Source of the DNA: Clostridiales bacterium
Lineage (GTDB): Bacteria; Bacillota; Clostridia; Lachnospirales; Lachnospiraceae
Direction: 5' to 3'
DNA length: 64,000 bases
Assembly: GCA_012519695.1 (NCBI GenBank)
Contig: JAAYPT010000068.1
Coordinates: forward strand, 1-64,000
Shown here: positions 24,867 through 36,197 of the stretch, one piece after another
Numbering within the stretch: the stretch's first letter is position 1
Layout of the letters: each line of letters begins with the position of its first letter
Translations under genes and position numbers: made by a program
The notes under the pieces: model-generated
What the model was told of the DNA's origin: nothing
The model's input: the letters and a program-made list of their open reading frames with translations, nothing else
The model's database searches: none

Positions 24867-26528
24867 ATGGAAAAATTAGTGCCAAAGCTGTTTACAACCA
24901 TGAAAAATTACAGCAAAGAACAATTTGTAAAAGATGTGATTGCAGGAATTATTGTGGCAATTATCGCATTGCCATTGTCAATCGCATTAGCATTAGCATC
25001 CGGTGTGACACCGGAAAAGGGAATTTACACTGCAATTACAGCAGGATTTGTGATTTCCTTTTTAGGAGGTTCCCGCGTACAGATTGCAGGACCAACAGCA
25101 GCATTTGCAACCATTGTAGCAGGAATCGTAGCCAGAAATGGTATGGAAGGACTGATTGTCGCAACCATTATGGCAGGAATTATTTTGATTCTTATGGGAT
25201 TATTACGTCTTGGAAATCTGATTAAGTTTATTCCTTATACGATTACAACCGGATTTACCAGCGGAATCGCTATTACCATTTTAGTAGGGCAGATTAAGGA
25301 CTTTTTAGGGCTTACCGTAGTGACAAAGCAGCCATTAATTGCCACTACCGATAAGTTAAAAGCAGTATTTCGTTTTATTGATACATTTAACTGGCAGGCA
25401 TTTTTAGTAGGAATGGTATGTCTGGCAATTTTAATCTTTTGGCCATATTTACCGGGAATTTGCAAGAAAATTCCACCATCACTTATTGCAGTTTTAGTAG
25501 GAATCGGAATGGTAAGCGGATTAGGAATGAAAGTAAATACCATCGGAGATTTGTATGAGATTTCCAGTGACCTTCCAAAGTTTGCTCTTCCAAGTTTTTC
25601 TTTTGGCATGGTGCAGGATTTATTGCCGGATGCATTTACCATTGCAATTCTTGCAGCCATTGAATCTTTGTTATCTTGTGTAGTGGCAGATAGTATGGTA
25701 AACGGACGACATCGTTCCAACATGGAATTGATTGCACAGGGAGCCGGAAATATTACTTCTGCATTATTTGGTGGAATTCCGGCAACAGGAGCAATCGCAA
25801 GAACCGCAGCCAATGTAAAAAATGGCGGACGTACTCCGGTTGCGGGAATGGTACATGCAGTTACGTTACTGTTAATCTTAGTTGTATTAATGCCTTATGC
25901 AGCATTGATTCCAATGCCTGCCATTGCGGCAATCTTATTTATGGTAGCTTATAATATGAGTGAATGGAGAAAATTCCTTCATTTGTTAAAAACTTCACCA
26001 AAGAGTGACATTATTGTATTAGTTTCCACATTTGTATTAACCGTTGTATTTGACTTAGTAGTAGCAATCGAAGTAGGAATTGTATTGGCAGCCATGTTGT
26101 TTATGAAGCGCATGAGCGAAGAAACAGAAGTGGAAGGATGGAAATATGTGGATGAAGAGGATGATAATGACCCGGATAGTATTTCCTTAAGAGTTGTGCC
26201 AAAGGGAACCATTGTATATGAAATCAGTGGACCATTATTCTTCGGTGCAGCAGATAAAATTCTGAAAATTTCCTTAGAAGAGGCAGATAAGTGTCTGGTA
26301 CTTCGTATGCGAAGCGTAAATGCCATTGATGCAACTGCAATGCATTCTTTAGAAGAATTGTATAAACAATGCGTAAGAAAAAATATTACCTTGGTATTTT
26401 CACATGTGAATGAGCAACCAATGAAAGTAATGGAAAAAGACCAATTTGTAGAACAGGTAGGAAGAGAAAACTTCTGTGTACATATCGATGATGCCTTAGA
26501 GCGCGCAAAACAGGTATGCGAAAACTAG
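24867..26528 (+). CDS. SulP family anion transporter with C-terminal STAS domain
   Basis: A 553-residue membrane protein with 10-14 predicted spans, the SulP core (PLSIALALASGVTPEKGIYTA, GPTAAFATIVAG, GGIPATGAIARTA) and a cytoplasmic STAS domain from about residue 430 (YEISGPLFFGAAD, RMRSVNAIDATAMHSLEEL). Substrates in this family include sulfate, bicarbonate and dicarboxylates; sequence alone does not decide. AGAGGAGAAAAG precedes the ATG. It is followed by a two-component pair, with no clear terminator between. Confidence 0.88.
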   Translation: MEKLVPKLFTTMKNYSKEQFVKDVIAGIIVAIIALPLSIALALASGVTPEKGIYTAITAGFVISFLGGSRVQIAGPTAAFATIVAGIVARNGMEGLIVATIMAGIILILMGLLRLGNLIKFIPYTITTGFTSGIAITILVGQIKDFLGLTVVTKQPLIATTDKLKAVFRFIDTFNWQAFLVGMVCLAILIFWPYLPGICKKIPPSLIAVLVGIGMVSGLGMKVNTIGDLYEISSDLPKFALPSFSFGMVQDLLPDAFTIAILAAIESLLSCVVADSMVNGRHRSNMELIAQGAGNITSALFGGIPATGAIARTAANVKNGGRTPVAGMVHAVTLLLILVVLMPYAALIPMPAIAAILFMVAYNMSEWRKFLHLLKTSPKSDIIVLVSTFVLTVVFDLVVAIEVGIVLAAMLFMKRMSEETEVEGWKYVDEEDDNDPDSISLRVVPKGTIVYEISGPLFFGAADKILKISLEEADKCLVLRMRSVNAIDATAMHSLEELYKQCVRKNITLVFSHVNEQPMKVMEKDQFVEQVGRENFCVHIDDALERAKQVCEN

Positions 26529-26596
26529 AAGAAAAATAAGTAAGGCGAACAAAAGCAAAGAAAGCAAATAGAAGGAAGCAAAAGGGGAAGGTTATC

Positions 26597-27304
26597 ATGC
26601 AAAGACACATTTTGGTGGTGGATGATGAAAAAGAAGTGGCAGATTTGTTGGAACTGTATCTTTCTAACGAAGGGTATGCGGTGCACAAATTTTACAATGG
26701 AACAGAAGCACTGGAATGTGTCAAACATCAGGAATTGGAACTGGCATTGCTGGATATCATGCTACCGGATGTGGATGGATTTAAATTGTGCAGAGAAATC
26801 CGAAAAGAACATTTTTTCCCGATTATCATGCTGACTGCCAAGGTGGAAGATGTAGATAAAATCAATGGATTGATGCAGGGAGCAGATGATTATATTACCA
26901 AGCCCTTTAATCCCTTAGAGGTAGTGGCAAGGGTGAAAACCCAGTTGCGCAGGTATTGCAATTATAATCCATTGGGTGAAAAAATGTCAGCCTCCAGACC
27001 ACAGGAAGAATTGGATATTCGAGGACTGATTATCAATAAAAATACACATGAGTGTAGCTTATATGGAAAGAAAATTGAATTGACTCCAAGAGAATTTTCC
27101 GTTCTCTGGTACTTAGGAGAAAGACAGGGAGAAGTAGTTCCTTCAGAAGAATTATTTGAAGCAGTGTGGAAGGAAAAATATCTGGATAATAACAATACCG
27201 TGATGGCACATGTAGGGCGATTGCGGGAAAAGTTACAGGATTCCTATCAAAATCATAAATTTATAAAAACAGTCTGGGGGGTAGGATATACCATTGAAAA
27301 ATAA
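26597..27304 (+). CDS. OmpR/VanR-type response regulator
   Basis: Receiver domain with acidic pair DD (residues 9-10), phospho-acceptor Asp53 in LLDIMLP and Lys102 in TKPF, then an OmpR-type winged helix (ELTPREFSVLWYL; HVGRLREKL; TVWGVGYTI). 235 residues, the typical length. It overlaps the start of the kinase gene by 11 bases, so the two are co-translated. The overall look is VanR-like. Likely targets include the C39-type peptidase gene downstream, but no operator can be shown. Confidence 0.92.
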   Translation: MQRHILVVDDEKEVADLLELYLSNEGYAVHKFYNGTEALECVKHQELELALLDIMLPDVDGFKLCREIRKEHFFPIIMLTAKVEDVDKINGLMQGADDYITKPFNPLEVVARVKTQLRRYCNYNPLGEKMSASRPQEELDIRGLIINKNTHECSLYGKKIELTPREFSVLWYLGERQGEVVPSEELFEAVWKEKYLDNNNTVMAHVGRLREKLQDSYQNHKFIKTVWGVGYTIEK

Positions 27305-28385
27305 AGCAGATATCAAAGAAGCTATTTTACATCGCTTTTTCGGGAAAATGCTCCGAGCCGGAGTGATTTATATGATTCTTCTGGTGGTAGGACTATTTTG
27401 GGCAAAATCCGTACTGGAAAGCCGTATATGGCACACAGGGGATATGTTTTACTGGCAATTCCATTGGATACAGGACAACCAGATTCTTTTTGTGATATTG
27501 CTCTTTTTAGCCGGAATTTTACTTTTGGGCGGTTTTTATTGGATTCGCTTACTGAATTGTTTTCAGGAAGTAATGGATGCAATGGAGCAGATTCCGGAAG
27601 GAAAAGAACCCATACGTCTGCGGAGAGATTTGTTAGAAGCAGAGTACTATATGAATGAGATTATGGCAGATATTAAGCGAAATAAGCAGTTGGCAAAGGA
27701 AGCGGAACAGCGAAAAAATGACCTGGTAGTGTATCTTGCCCATGATTTAAAGACACCACTGACTTCTGTAATCGGTTATTTAACATTACTGAAGGAAGAA
27801 CGGCAGATTTCACCGGAGTTGCAGGAAAAGTATTTAGCAATATCCTTAGATAAGGCAGAGCGATTAGAAGAGTTAATTAATGAATTCTTTGAAATTACAC
27901 GATTTAATCTGACCCATATCGAGTTGGAAAAGTCCAGTATTTCTCTGAAAATGATGTTAGAACAGATTGTATATGAATTTCAGCCCATGTTTTCGGAAAA
28001 ACAGTTGACGTGTGAGCTGCAAGTAGAACCGGAAGACTTAAAACTACTGTGTGATGGTGATAAGATGCAGCGTGTCTTTGACAATTTGTTACGAAATGCA
28101 GTGTTTTACTGTTACGAGAAAAGCACAATTTATATAATTGCAAGAAAACAAAAAGATACCATACGAGTACAAATAGAAAATCAGGGAACAGAGATTCCAA
28201 AGGAAAAATTAGAACGCATCTTTGAACAGTTTTTCCGACTGGATAGTGCCAGAAGCAGTCGAGGCGGCGGAGCAGGACTGGGACTTGCCATTGCAAAAGA
28301 GATTGTAGAACTGCATCAGGGAAAGATTTGGGCAGAAAGTGCAGGAGAAAAAACAAGATTTGTGATAGAATTTCCAATAGAATAA
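27294..28385 (+). CDS. VanS-type sensor histidine kinase
   Basis: A 363-residue kinase: two membrane spans (about 22-40 and 63-85) around a short external loop of about 20 residues, a dimerisation helix with His150 in AHDLKTPLTS, and a catalytic domain with N box (NLLRNAVFYC), G1 (ENQGTEIP), F and G2 (GGAGLGLAIAKEI). The start is TTG at 27294, inside the regulator gene, with GGGGGGTAGGA upstream. The tiny external loop suggests it senses membrane stress or a partner protein rather than a free ligand. Confidence 0.9.
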   Translation: MKNKADIKEAILHRFFGKMLRAGVIYMILLVVGLFWAKSVLESRIWHTGDMFYWQFHWIQDNQILFVILLFLAGILLLGGFYWIRLLNCFQEVMDAMEQIPEGKEPIRLRRDLLEAEYYMNEIMADIKRNKQLAKEAEQRKNDLVVYLAHDLKTPLTSVIGYLTLLKEERQISPELQEKYLAISLDKAERLEELINEFFEITRFNLTHIELEKSSISLKMMLEQIVYEFQPMFSEKQLTCELQVEPEDLKLLCDGDKMQRVFDNLLRNAVFYCYEKSTIYIIARKQKDTIRVQIENQGTEIPKEKLERIFEQFFRLDSARSSRGGGAGLGLAIAKEIVELHQGKIWAESAGEKTRFVIEFPIE

Positions 28386-28498
28386 ATCTTCATAAAATTT
28401 TAAGAAATATGCGAGAAAAAGCGCAAAAACCAAAATACTTCTTTTCTTATAATAGAATCCAGAAAAAGAGATTTTAGAAAAAGAAAGGAAGTATTTTT

Positions 28499-29350
28499 AT
28501 GTCAACAGGAAATCGTGCCTATCCCACTCCCAGGGGTTCAGCTATAATTAGAAAAAGAAGAAGGCGCAGACAACGGATTCGGAGATTAAAAAAATTTTTG
28601 GCAGTGCTGGTGGGAATATTTTTAATTTATAAAGGAGTTAGCATTTTCGGAGCAGATATCATAGAAAAAGTGATGGGGAAGATAAAAGGAGAGGACTTAC
28701 GGGTAGAGAGATTTATAGAAAAACAAGAAAACAGTAATAGTCAGGAATATCCGCAAGAATTGTTAGAACTTTTAGAAAAAAATCCGGAGACCTATGATTT
28801 TGTAACAAGCTATCCTGATAGGAGTAAGTATCAAGGGAAGGTGATTGATGTCAGCGACGAAGTGAAAGAGGGACAGGTTCCTCTATTTTTGCAGTGGGAC
28901 AGACGATGGGGATATGATGGCTATGGAAGTGAAATGATTGCGCTGGCAGGATGTGGACCTACCTGTATGTCAATGGCTTATACCTATCTTACGGGCGAAA
29001 CGGATATGAACCCAAGAGAGATGGCAGAATTTGCAGAGGAAAATAATTATAATACAGAGGCTGGGACAAGCTGGAACTTTTTTACGGATGGCGCGGAGCA
29101 GTTAGGATTAAAAGGGGCAGAAATTGGGCTTGATGAAGCAAAAATGAAAGAAGTGTTGGATGAAGGAAAAGTGATTATTTGTAGTATGCGGCCGGGAGAT
29201 TTTACTACCACAGGACATTTCATCTTGATTCGAGGATATGACGCAAAAGGATTTTTGGCAAATGATCCAAATAGTGAAGAAAACAGTGGAAAACATTGGA
29301 GCTATGACAGGTTACAGCCGCAAATAAAATGTCTGTGGTCAATAGAATAG
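28499..29350 (+). CDS. Membrane-anchored C39-family (peptidase_C39_2) cysteine peptidase
   Basis: A 283-residue protein. The N-terminus is very basic (RKRRRRRQRIRRLKK) before a single span (33-50), so the catalytic part is outside. After a spacer, the papain-like fold shows Cys152 in AGCGPTC, His240 in TGHFIL and Asp256 in NDPNS. C39_2 domains cleave peptides or cell-wall cross-links; the substrate is unknown. AAAGGAAG precedes the ATG. A TATAAT at 28448-28453 suggests its own promoter, just downstream of the two-component genes that may control it (inference). Confidence 0.8.
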   Translation: MSTGNRAYPTPRGSAIIRKRRRRRQRIRRLKKFLAVLVGIFLIYKGVSIFGADIIEKVMGKIKGEDLRVERFIEKQENSNSQEYPQELLELLEKNPETYDFVTSYPDRSKYQGKVIDVSDEVKEGQVPLFLQWDRRWGYDGYGSEMIALAGCGPTCMSMAYTYLTGETDMNPREMAEFAEENNYNTEAGTSWNFFTDGAEQLGLKGAEIGLDEAKMKEVLDEGKVIICSMRPGDFTTTGHFILIRGYDAKGFLANDPNSEENSGKHWSYDRLQPQIKCLWSIE

Positions 29351-29427
29351 GATTTCCGGTCTAGACCAGAGTAAGCTGTCGTGCTAAAATAGTCCTAAAA
29401 AGAAACGAAGATAAAAAGGAGACAGCA

Positions 29428-30072
29428 ATGCAGTATCAGGCAATAATTTTTGATTTTGACTATACATTGGGAGATTCTACCGAAGGGATTGTGGTAAGTG
29501 CAAATGATGCATTAGAAAAAATGGGATATCCAATGGCAAGTCGGGAGGCCATCCGAAGAACCATTGGGTTGTCCTTGCCGGAAACCTATCAGGTATTAAC
29601 CGGTGACAAAGAGCCGGAAAAGGGAGAAACATTTCGGCGGTATTTTGTAGAAAAAGCAGACGAGGTTATGACAGAAAACTCAGAGTTATATCCAGATGCA
29701 AGAAATATTTTAGCGTATTTAAAGGAAAATGGAGTGCGTGTTGCAATAGTCACAACCAAGTTTGATTATCGAATTGAGGGAATATTGAAAAAATGTCAGG
29801 CAACAGAGTATGTGTCTAAGATAGTGGGTGGCAATAATGTGTCCAATCCAAAGCCTGACCCAGAGGGAACCTTAAAAGTGTTAGCGGATTGGGGACTTGC
29901 AAAAAATGAAGTCCTTTATGTGGGAGACAGTTTGGTAGATGCAAAAACAGCACAAAGTGCAGGAGTTCCCTTTGCGGCAGTTACAACCGGAACTACCACG
30001 AAAGAAGATTTTTTGCCATATGAAAAAGTGGGAGTGTTTGCGAACTTAACAGAACTTATGACTGTATTATAG
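29428..30072 (+). CDS. HAD-superfamily hydrolase, phosphoglycolate-phosphatase-like
   Basis: A 214-residue HAD phosphatase with motif I DFDYT (nucleophile Asp), a helical cap (motif C1), motif II around VTTKFD, Lys in NPKPDPEG and motif IV VGDSLVDAKTA. Such proteins are often named PGPase or pyrophosphatase (PpaX-like); the substrate cannot be fixed. AAAAGGAG precedes the ATG. It faces pyrG across a shared bidirectional terminator. Confidence 0.85.
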   Translation: MQYQAIIFDFDYTLGDSTEGIVVSANDALEKMGYPMASREAIRRTIGLSLPETYQVLTGDKEPEKGETFRRYFVEKADEVMTENSELYPDARNILAYLKENGVRVAIVTTKFDYRIEGILKKCQATEYVSKIVGGNNVSNPKPDPEGTLKVLADWGLAKNEVLYVGDSLVDAKTAQSAGVPFAAVTTGTTTKEDFLPYEKVGVFANLTELMTVL

Positions 30073-30100
30073 AAGAAGTAAAAGCATCGAAGGAGTATAG

Positions 30101-30148
30101 AAAAAGCACATGATGATTTGTGGTAATTACAATCATCATGTGCTTTTT
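30101..30148. terminator. Bidirectional terminator between HAD phosphatase and pyrG
   Basis: AAAAAGCACATGATGATT (30101-30118) pairs perfectly with 30131-30148. The A run on the left and T run on the right let it act on both strands. Confidence 0.9.
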
Positions 30149-30160
30149 AAAATATATGAA

Positions 30161-31765
30161 TTATCTCTTAGTCTTAACAGATGCCTCTACAAATCCTTTG
30201 AATAATGGATGAGGACGGTTTGGTCTGGATTTTAATTCCGGATGAGCCTGAGTGGCAATGAACCAAGGATGATCTGGAATTTCAATCATTTCTACGATTC
30301 TTCCATCGGGAGAAAGACCGCATAATTTTAATCCATTTTCGGTAAGGGCTGCACGGTAATCATTGTTAAATTCATAACGATGACGATGACGTTCTTCAAT
30401 ATGTTCAGAACCATATACCTGATATGCCTTGGAGGTCTTGTCCAGTACACAAGGATAAGAACCAAGACGTAAGGTACCACCGATATCTTCTACACCGTTC
30501 TGGTCCGGCATAAGAGCGATAACAGGATGAGTGGTCTGTGGGTCTAACTCGATACTGTGTGCATCATTAAATTTGCAGACATGTCTGGCATATTCAATAA
30601 TGGCAACCTGCATACCAAGGCAAAGGCCAAGGTATGGAACTTTATGTTCACGGGCATATTTTGCAGCAGTAATCATACCTTCTACACCACGGTCACCAAA
30701 ACCACCGGGAACAATAATACCCTGTGCAGTGCCTAATACTTCATCTACATTGTATTCGTTTAATAATTCAGAATCTACCCATTTAATATTTACAGTAGCG
30801 CGTTCTGCAATACCACCGTGTTTCAAAGCTTCTACAACGGAAATATAAGCGTCGTGAAGCTGTGTATATTTTCCGACTAAAGCAATTTCCACTTCCTGAG
30901 TTGGGTGACGTAATGCATCTACCATTTCGGTCCAGTCGCTTAAGTCTGGTTCCGGACAATCTAAATGGAGACAGTCACAGGCAACCTGAGCTAAGTGTTC
31001 TTTTTCCATAGCAAGTGGTGCTTCATATAAATATTCCACATCCAGATTCTGAAGTACGTTCTGATTTGGTACATTACAAAACAGTGCAATCTTATCTTTT
31101 AATCCCTGATCTAATGGCTGTTCAGAACGGCAAACAATAATATCCGGCTGAATTCCCATTCCCTGTAATTCCTTAACACTTGCCTGAGTAGGCTTTGTTT
31201 TCATTTCTCCGGAAGCATGGAGGTATGGAATCAAAGTAACGTGAATTAAAATTGCATTTTCATGTCCTACTTCATGCTGGAACTGACGAATAGATTCTAA
31301 GAAAGGCTGGCTTTCGATATCTCCAACAGTTCCACCAACTTCAATGATGGCAAGCTGGGTTTCTTCCGTTGTAAAGTCACGATAAAAACGACTCTTGATT
31401 TCATTGGTGATATGAGGAATTACCTGAACAGTTCCTCCACCATAATCGCCACGGCGTTCCTTCTGAAGTACAGACCAGTATACCTTACCGGTAGTTACGT
31501 TAGAATTTTTATTCAGGCTTTCATCAATAAAACGTTCATAATGTCCTAAGTCCAAGTCAGTTTCTGCGCCGTCATCGGTAACGAAAACTTCTCCATGTTG
31601 AATCGGGTTCATAGTTCCGGGGTCAATATTGATGTATGGGTCAAATTTTTGCATAGTGACCTTGAATCCACGGGCTTTTAACAGACGACCTAAGGAAGCA
31701 GCGGTAATTCCCTTACCGAGTCCAGATACAACACCACCGGTGACAAAGACGTATTTTACGGGCAT
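30161..31765 (-). CDS. pyrG: CTP synthase (PyrG)
   Basis: Makes CTP from UTP, ATP and glutamine. The 534-residue protein has the N-terminal synthetase domain ([13 protein letters not shown]-loop, [13 protein letters not shown]) and a C-terminal class I glutamine amidotransferase (PGGFGDRG, nucleophile in GLCLGMQ, HPE). On the - strand AAGGAGGAA precedes the ATG. A -10-like TATAAT lies about 50 bases upstream of the start. It stands alone, opposite in direction to its neighbours. Confidence 0.96.
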   Translation of the reverse strand: MPVKYVFVTGGVVSGLGKGITAASLGRLLKARGFKVTMQKFDPYINIDPGTMNPIQHGEVFVTDDGAETDLDLGHYERFIDESLNKNSNVTTGKVYWSVLQKERRGDYGGGTVQVIPHITNEIKSRFYRDFTTEETQLAIIEVGGTVGDIESQPFLESIRQFQHEVGHENAILIHVTLIPYLHASGEMKTKPTQASVKELQGMGIQPDIIVCRSEQPLDQGLKDKIALFCNVPNQNVLQNLDVEYLYEAPLAMEKEHLAQVACDCLHLDCPEPDLSDWTEMVDALRHPTQEVEIALVGKYTQLHDAYISVVEALKHGGIAERATVNIKWVDSELLNEYNVDEVLGTAQGIIVPGGFGDRGVEGMITAAKYAREHKVPYLGLCLGMQVAIIEYARHVCKFNDAHSIELDPQTTHPVIALMPDQNGVEDIGGTLRLGSYPCVLDKTSKAYQVYGSEHIEERHRHRYEFNNDYRAALTENGLKLCGLSPDGRIVEMIEIPDHPWFIATQAHPELKSRPNRPHPLFKGFVEASVKTKR

Positions 31766-31932
31766 AGGTAGTTCCTCCTTTATATATATGTGTATAATTT
31801 TGTACTCAATAACCCATATATTATACTACCATGTTTTCAAGAATGCTAGAACTTTTTAAAAAAACTTTTTATAAGAAAAAAAGAAGTTTAGAAAAACTTA
31901 ATAAATATGAAGAAAAGTTTAGGAAGAATATA

Positions 31933-31961
31933 TTGATTTTCCTAGAGAATAAACATATAAT
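31933..31961 (+). promoter_or_regulatory. Promoter of ftsH
   Basis: TTGATT (31933-31938), 17-base spacer, TATAAT (31956-31961). It lies about 50 bases before the ftsH start, after an AT-rich stretch. Confidence 0.75.
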
Positions 31962-32009
31962 AATAAGCGTATCGCCGATAGAAGATGCGGTATGTTTAGG
32001 AGGAAATAA

Positions 32010-34283
32010 ATGGAGAACAAAGGAAATAATAACAATAATGGCGGTGGGAATAATAATGGCAAAGGCGGTAATAACAAGAATGGAATGACAATTTTAATCT
32101 TTTGTCTGACCGCATTGCTGGTATTGTTCTTTGTAAGCATGTTGAATAGCTGCGTGAATAAGGCATTGAATCAGGAAATTTCATATTCCAAGTTTTTGGA
32201 AAAAGTAGAAAATGACGAAGTGAAGAGTGTTGTTTTTGATAAGGGAAAGATTCAGATAGAAACAACCGATAATGGGAATAAAAGTGCTCTTCCGAAAATT
32301 ACTTATTACACAGCGCAGTTAAATGATGATAGTTTGATACCATTGTTAAAAAAACACAATGTAGATATGTCAGGAACCATAGAAGATGTATCTTCTGCAA
32401 TCCTTTGGAACATATTAAGTTATATTATTCCATTGGCATTGGTTTGGGTACTGCTGTACTTCTTAATTTTCCGCAAGATGGGAAGCGGCGGAATGATGGG
32501 TGTAGGAAAGACTACAGCCAAAGTTTATGTAGAAAAGTCCACGGGAGTTACATTCAAAGATGTAGCCGGACAGGACGAAGCAAAGGAATCCCTGCAAGAA
32601 GTTGTTGACTTTTTGCATAATCCGAAGAAATATACCGATATTGGAGCAAAGCTTCCAAAGGGTGCATTGCTTGTAGGACCTCCGGGAACAGGTAAGACTT
32701 TGTTGGCAAAGGCAGTAGCCGGAGAGGCAAAAGTACCGTTTTTCTCATTAGCAGGTTCAGACTTTGTAGAAATGTTCGTAGGTGTGGGTGCATCCCGTGT
32801 AAGAGATTTGTTCAAGGAAGCACAAAAGCAGGCACCATGTATCATATTTATTGATGAAATTGATGCAATCGGTAAGAGTCGAGACAGCCGATACGGTGGA
32901 AACGATGAACGTGAGCAGACTTTGAATCAGTTGTTGGCAGAAATGGATGGATTTGATACCTCTAAGGGACTTTTGATTTTGGCAGCAACGAACAGACCGG
33001 AAGTTTTGGATAAGGCTTTATTAAGACCGGGACGTTTTGACCGTAGAATTATTGTAGATAAGCCGGATTTGAAGGGAAGAGTAGAGACTCTGAAAGTACA
33101 TGCCAAGAATGTATTGATGGATGACAGCGTAGACTTAGAGGCAATTGCATTGGCAACCTCCGGTGCAGTTGGTTCCGATTTGGCAAATATGATTAATGAA
33201 GCTGCAATTAATGCAGTAAAAAATGGAAGAAAATATGTAACTCAGGCAGATTTATTTGAATCTGTAGAAGTGGTTATTGCAGGTAAAGAGAAGAAAGACC
33301 GTATCATGGGACCAAAAGAAAAGAAAATGGTTGCATACCATGAAGTGGGTCATGCTTTGGTAACTGCATTACAAAAGGATGCAGAGCCGGTGCAGAAGAT
33401 TACCATTGTACCAAGAACCATGGGAGCATTGGGATACACGATGCAGGTACCGGAAGAAGAAAAATACCTGATGACTAAGAATGAGTTGATTGCCCATCTG
33501 GTTACTTATATGGGTGGTCGTGCCGCAGAAGAGATTGTATTTGATTCGGTAACAACCGGTGCATCTAATGATATTGAACAGGCAACTAAAATGGCACGAG
33601 CTATGGTGACTCAGTATGGTATGTCAGAGAAGTTCGGATTGATGGGATTAGTAACGGTTGAAAATCAATACTTAGACGGACGTGCAAGTCTCAATTGCGG
33701 AGAAGAAACAGCAGCTCAGATTGATCAGGAAGTCATGAAGATTTTGAAAGAAAGCTATGACGAAGCAAAGAGACTTTTAACAGAGAATAGAGATATTTTA
33801 GATGAAGTTTCAGATTATCTGTATCAGCACGAGACGATTACAGGTAAGGAATTTATGCAGATTTTCCGCAGAATGAAGGGAATTCCGGAGCCGGAGGAAA
33901 AGACTGAGGCGGAAAAAGCAGCAGAGCAATTCCAGGCAGAGGAAAAACAGGCAGAAGAAAAGCAGGCAGAACAAAAACAAACAGAGAAAAAGCCGGAAGA
34001 AAACAAAGAGGAAGTTTCGGTAGAAAAAGAGGAATCTGCAAAACCGGAAGAGAAGCCGGAAGAGAAGCCGGAAGAAAAACCGGAAGTGGTAGAAGTAGCA
34101 GAACCGGAAGAGAAAACTGAGACAACAGAAGAAAAGCCGGAAAAACAGCAGGTAGAAGCAAAAACAGAAGAAAAACCGGTTCAGACAGTAGAAAAACAGC
34201 CGGAACAAAAAGCTGCATTTGTTTCACCAAAACCGAAGGAAGATGAAGATTATCTGGATAAATTATTAAAAGGAATGAAATAA
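32010..34283 (+). CDS. ftsH: ATP-dependent zinc metalloprotease FtsH, long acidic tail
   Basis: Membrane AAA+ protease that removes misassembled membrane proteins. Order: an Asn/Gly/Lys-rich N-terminal tail (residues 1-24), span 1 (about 26-46), an external domain, span 2 (about 130-150), AAA domain (Walker A GPPGTGKT near 223-230, [10 protein letters not shown], second region of homology) and peptidase domain with HEVGH (444-448). After residue 620 comes a 130-residue low-complexity tail rich in Lys, Glu and Pro (KPEE repeats). At 757 residues it is over 100 longer than the usual FtsH. AGGAGG precedes the ATG. Its stop overlaps the uvrC start by one base. Confidence 0.96.
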   Translation: MENKGNNNNNGGGNNNGKGGNNKNGMTILIFCLTALLVLFFVSMLNSCVNKALNQEISYSKFLEKVENDEVKSVVFDKGKIQIETTDNGNKSALPKITYYTAQLNDDSLIPLLKKHNVDMSGTIEDVSSAILWNILSYIIPLALVWVLLYFLIFRKMGSGGMMGVGKTTAKVYVEKSTGVTFKDVAGQDEAKESLQEVVDFLHNPKKYTDIGAKLPKGALLVGPPGTGKTLLAKAVAGEAKVPFFSLAGSDFVEMFVGVGASRVRDLFKEAQKQAPCIIFIDEIDAIGKSRDSRYGGNDEREQTLNQLLAEMDGFDTSKGLLILAATNRPEVLDKALLRPGRFDRRIIVDKPDLKGRVETLKVHAKNVLMDDSVDLEAIALATSGAVGSDLANMINEAAINAVKNGRKYVTQADLFESVEVVIAGKEKKDRIMGPKEKKMVAYHEVGHALVTALQKDAEPVQKITIVPRTMGALGYTMQVPEEEKYLMTKNELIAHLVTYMGGRAAEEIVFDSVTTGASNDIEQATKMARAMVTQYGMSEKFGLMGLVTVENQYLDGRASLNCGEETAAQIDQEVMKILKESYDEAKRLLTENRDILDEVSDYLYQHETITGKEFMQIFRRMKGIPEPEEKTEAEKAAEQFQAEEKQAEEKQAEQKQTEKKPEENKEEVSVEKEESAKPEEKPEEKPEEKPEVVEVAEPEEKTETTEEKPEKQQVEAKTEEKPVQTVEKQPEQKAAFVSPKPKEDEDYLDKLLKGMK

Positions 34284-36151
34284 TGTTTGATATTCAGGAA
34301 GAATTGAAGAAACTCCCACAGAAACCGGGAGTGTATATCATGCATGATGCAGACGATACGATTATCTATGTGGGGAAGGCAATCAGTCTTCGCAATCGTG
34401 TCCGTCAGTATTTTCGCCCAAGTCATGACGAAGGAATTCGAAAAGACCAGATGGTGAAGCAGATTGCAAGATTTGAATACATTATTACCGATTCAGAACT
34501 GGAAGCCTTGATATTGGAATGCAATCTAATCAAGGAACATCGACCAAAATATAATACGATGTTACGGGATGATAAGTCGTATCCTTATATTAGAGTGACT
34601 CTGGGAGAAGCTTTTCCCAGAGTCCTCTTTTCACGTCAGATGAAAAAAGACAAATCTCGTTATTTTGGTCCTTATACCAGTGCCGGAGCAGTAAAAGATA
34701 CCATAGAGTTATTAAGAAAAATCTACCAGTTGCGTACTTGTAATCGTACACTTCCAAGAGATACCGGCAAGGACAGACCATGCCTGAATTATCATATTCA
34801 TCAGTGTATGGCACCTTGTCAAGGTTATATCAGTCAGGAAGAGTATCGCAAGCGAATCGATAAGGCAATCGAATTTTTAAACGGAAACTATCAGCCGGTA
34901 TTAAAGGAATTAGAAGAAAAGATGCAACAGGCATCGGAAAATCTGGAATTTGAAAAAGCAATCGAATACCGAGAACTTTTGAATAGTGTAAAACAGGTAG
35001 CACAAAAGCAGAAAATCACCAACTCAGACGGAGAAGATAAGGATGTTATTGCCATAGCATCAGATAGAGAAGATGCAGTGGTGCAGGTATTTTTTGTGCG
35101 GGATGGAAAACTAATCGGAAGAGATCACTTTCATGTACGAGTAGGAAGTGATGATACAAAAAGTCAGGTATTAGCAGAGTTTATCAAACAGTTTTATGCA
35201 GGAACACCTTTTATTCCAAAAGAAATTATGCTACCGGAAGAAATAGGAGAGGCAGATGTTATCAGTCAATGGCTCACAGAGAAACGAGGACAAAAGGTTT
35301 ATATCCGTGTACCGAAAAAAGGTAGCAAGGAAAAACTGGTAGAACTGGCAGCGAAAAATGCGGCAATGGTATTAAGTCAGGATAAGGAAAAAATCAAGCG
35401 TGAAGAAGGCAGAACCATTGGAGCATTGAAAGAGATTGCAGGACTTTTGGAGATGGAACATTTAAGCCGTATTGAAGCATTTGATATTTCCAATATTAAT
35501 GGATTTGAGACAGTAGGTTCCATGATTGTCTATGAAAAAGGAAAGCCAAAGCGAAGTGATTATCGTAAGTTTAAGTTGAAAACCATTACAGGACCGGATG
35601 ATTATGGTTCCATGTACGAAGTGCTTACCCGAAGATTTACACATGGTATGCGGGAACGCGCAGAACGCAAAGAGCAAAACTTAGAACAAGAATATGGAAG
35701 TTTTACCAAATTTCCGGATTTGATTATGATGGATGGTGGAAAAGGTCAGGTAAATGTGGCGTTAAAAGTACTGGATGAATTGAAACTGAACATTCCGGTA
35801 TGTGGTATGGTAAAGGATGATAATCATAGAACACGCGGGTTATACTATAATAATCAGGAAATTCCTATCGAAAAAAGCAGCGAAGGATTCAAACTGATAA
35901 CCAGAGTGCAGGACGAAGCCCATCGATTTGCCATTGAATACCACAGATCATTGCGTAGCAAAGAGCAGGTACACTCTGTATTGGATGATATTCCGGGAAT
36001 TGGACCAGCCAGAAGAAAGGCATTAATGCGCCGCTTCTTATCACTGGATGCCATTCGTGAGGCAGATATAGAAACACTGGCACAGGTAGATGCCATGAAT
36101 GAACAGTCAGCACGGGCAGTTTATGAATTTTTCCATCCCTCAGATAGTTGA
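34283..36151 (+). CDS. uvrC: Excinuclease ABC subunit C (UvrC)
   Basis: Nuclease subunit of nucleotide excision repair. N-terminal GIY-YIG domain ([16 protein letters not shown]), a Cys-rich segment ([14 protein letters not shown]), UvrB-binding UVR motif ([13 protein letters not shown]), RNase H-like C-terminal nuclease ([15 protein letters not shown]) and a final helix-hairpin-helix pair ([13 protein letters not shown]). 622 residues, normal. The ATG shares one base with the ftsH stop codon, so the pair is translationally coupled. Confidence 0.96.
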   Translation: MFDIQEELKKLPQKPGVYIMHDADDTIIYVGKAISLRNRVRQYFRPSHDEGIRKDQMVKQIARFEYIITDSELEALILECNLIKEHRPKYNTMLRDDKSYPYIRVTLGEAFPRVLFSRQMKKDKSRYFGPYTSAGAVKDTIELLRKIYQLRTCNRTLPRDTGKDRPCLNYHIHQCMAPCQGYISQEEYRKRIDKAIEFLNGNYQPVLKELEEKMQQASENLEFEKAIEYRELLNSVKQVAQKQKITNSDGEDKDVIAIASDREDAVVQVFFVRDGKLIGRDHFHVRVGSDDTKSQVLAEFIKQFYAGTPFIPKEIMLPEEIGEADVISQWLTEKRGQKVYIRVPKKGSKEKLVELAAKNAAMVLSQDKEKIKREEGRTIGALKEIAGLLEMEHLSRIEAFDISNINGFETVGSMIVYEKGKPKRSDYRKFKLKTITGPDDYGSMYEVLTRRFTHGMRERAERKEQNLEQEYGSFTKFPDLIMMDGGKGQVNVALKVLDELKLNIPVCGMVKDDNHRTRGLYYNNQEIPIEKSSEGFKLITRVQDEAHRFAIEYHRSLRSKEQVHSVLDDIPGIGPARRKALMRRFLSLDAIREADIETLAQVDAMNEQSARAVYEFFHPSDS

Positions 36152-36197
36152 AGAAGTGGGGCTTCTATGCTAAAATAAGGAAAGTATATAACAAAAA

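Noticed and set aside
25235-25813. 192-codon frame on the - strand inside the SulP gene
   Set aside because: Antisense to a conserved transporter, without a ribosome site.
31831-32088. 85-codon + strand frame before ftsH
   Set aside because: Lies over the ftsH promoter and start, composition Lys-rich from AT-rich DNA, and no ribosome site.
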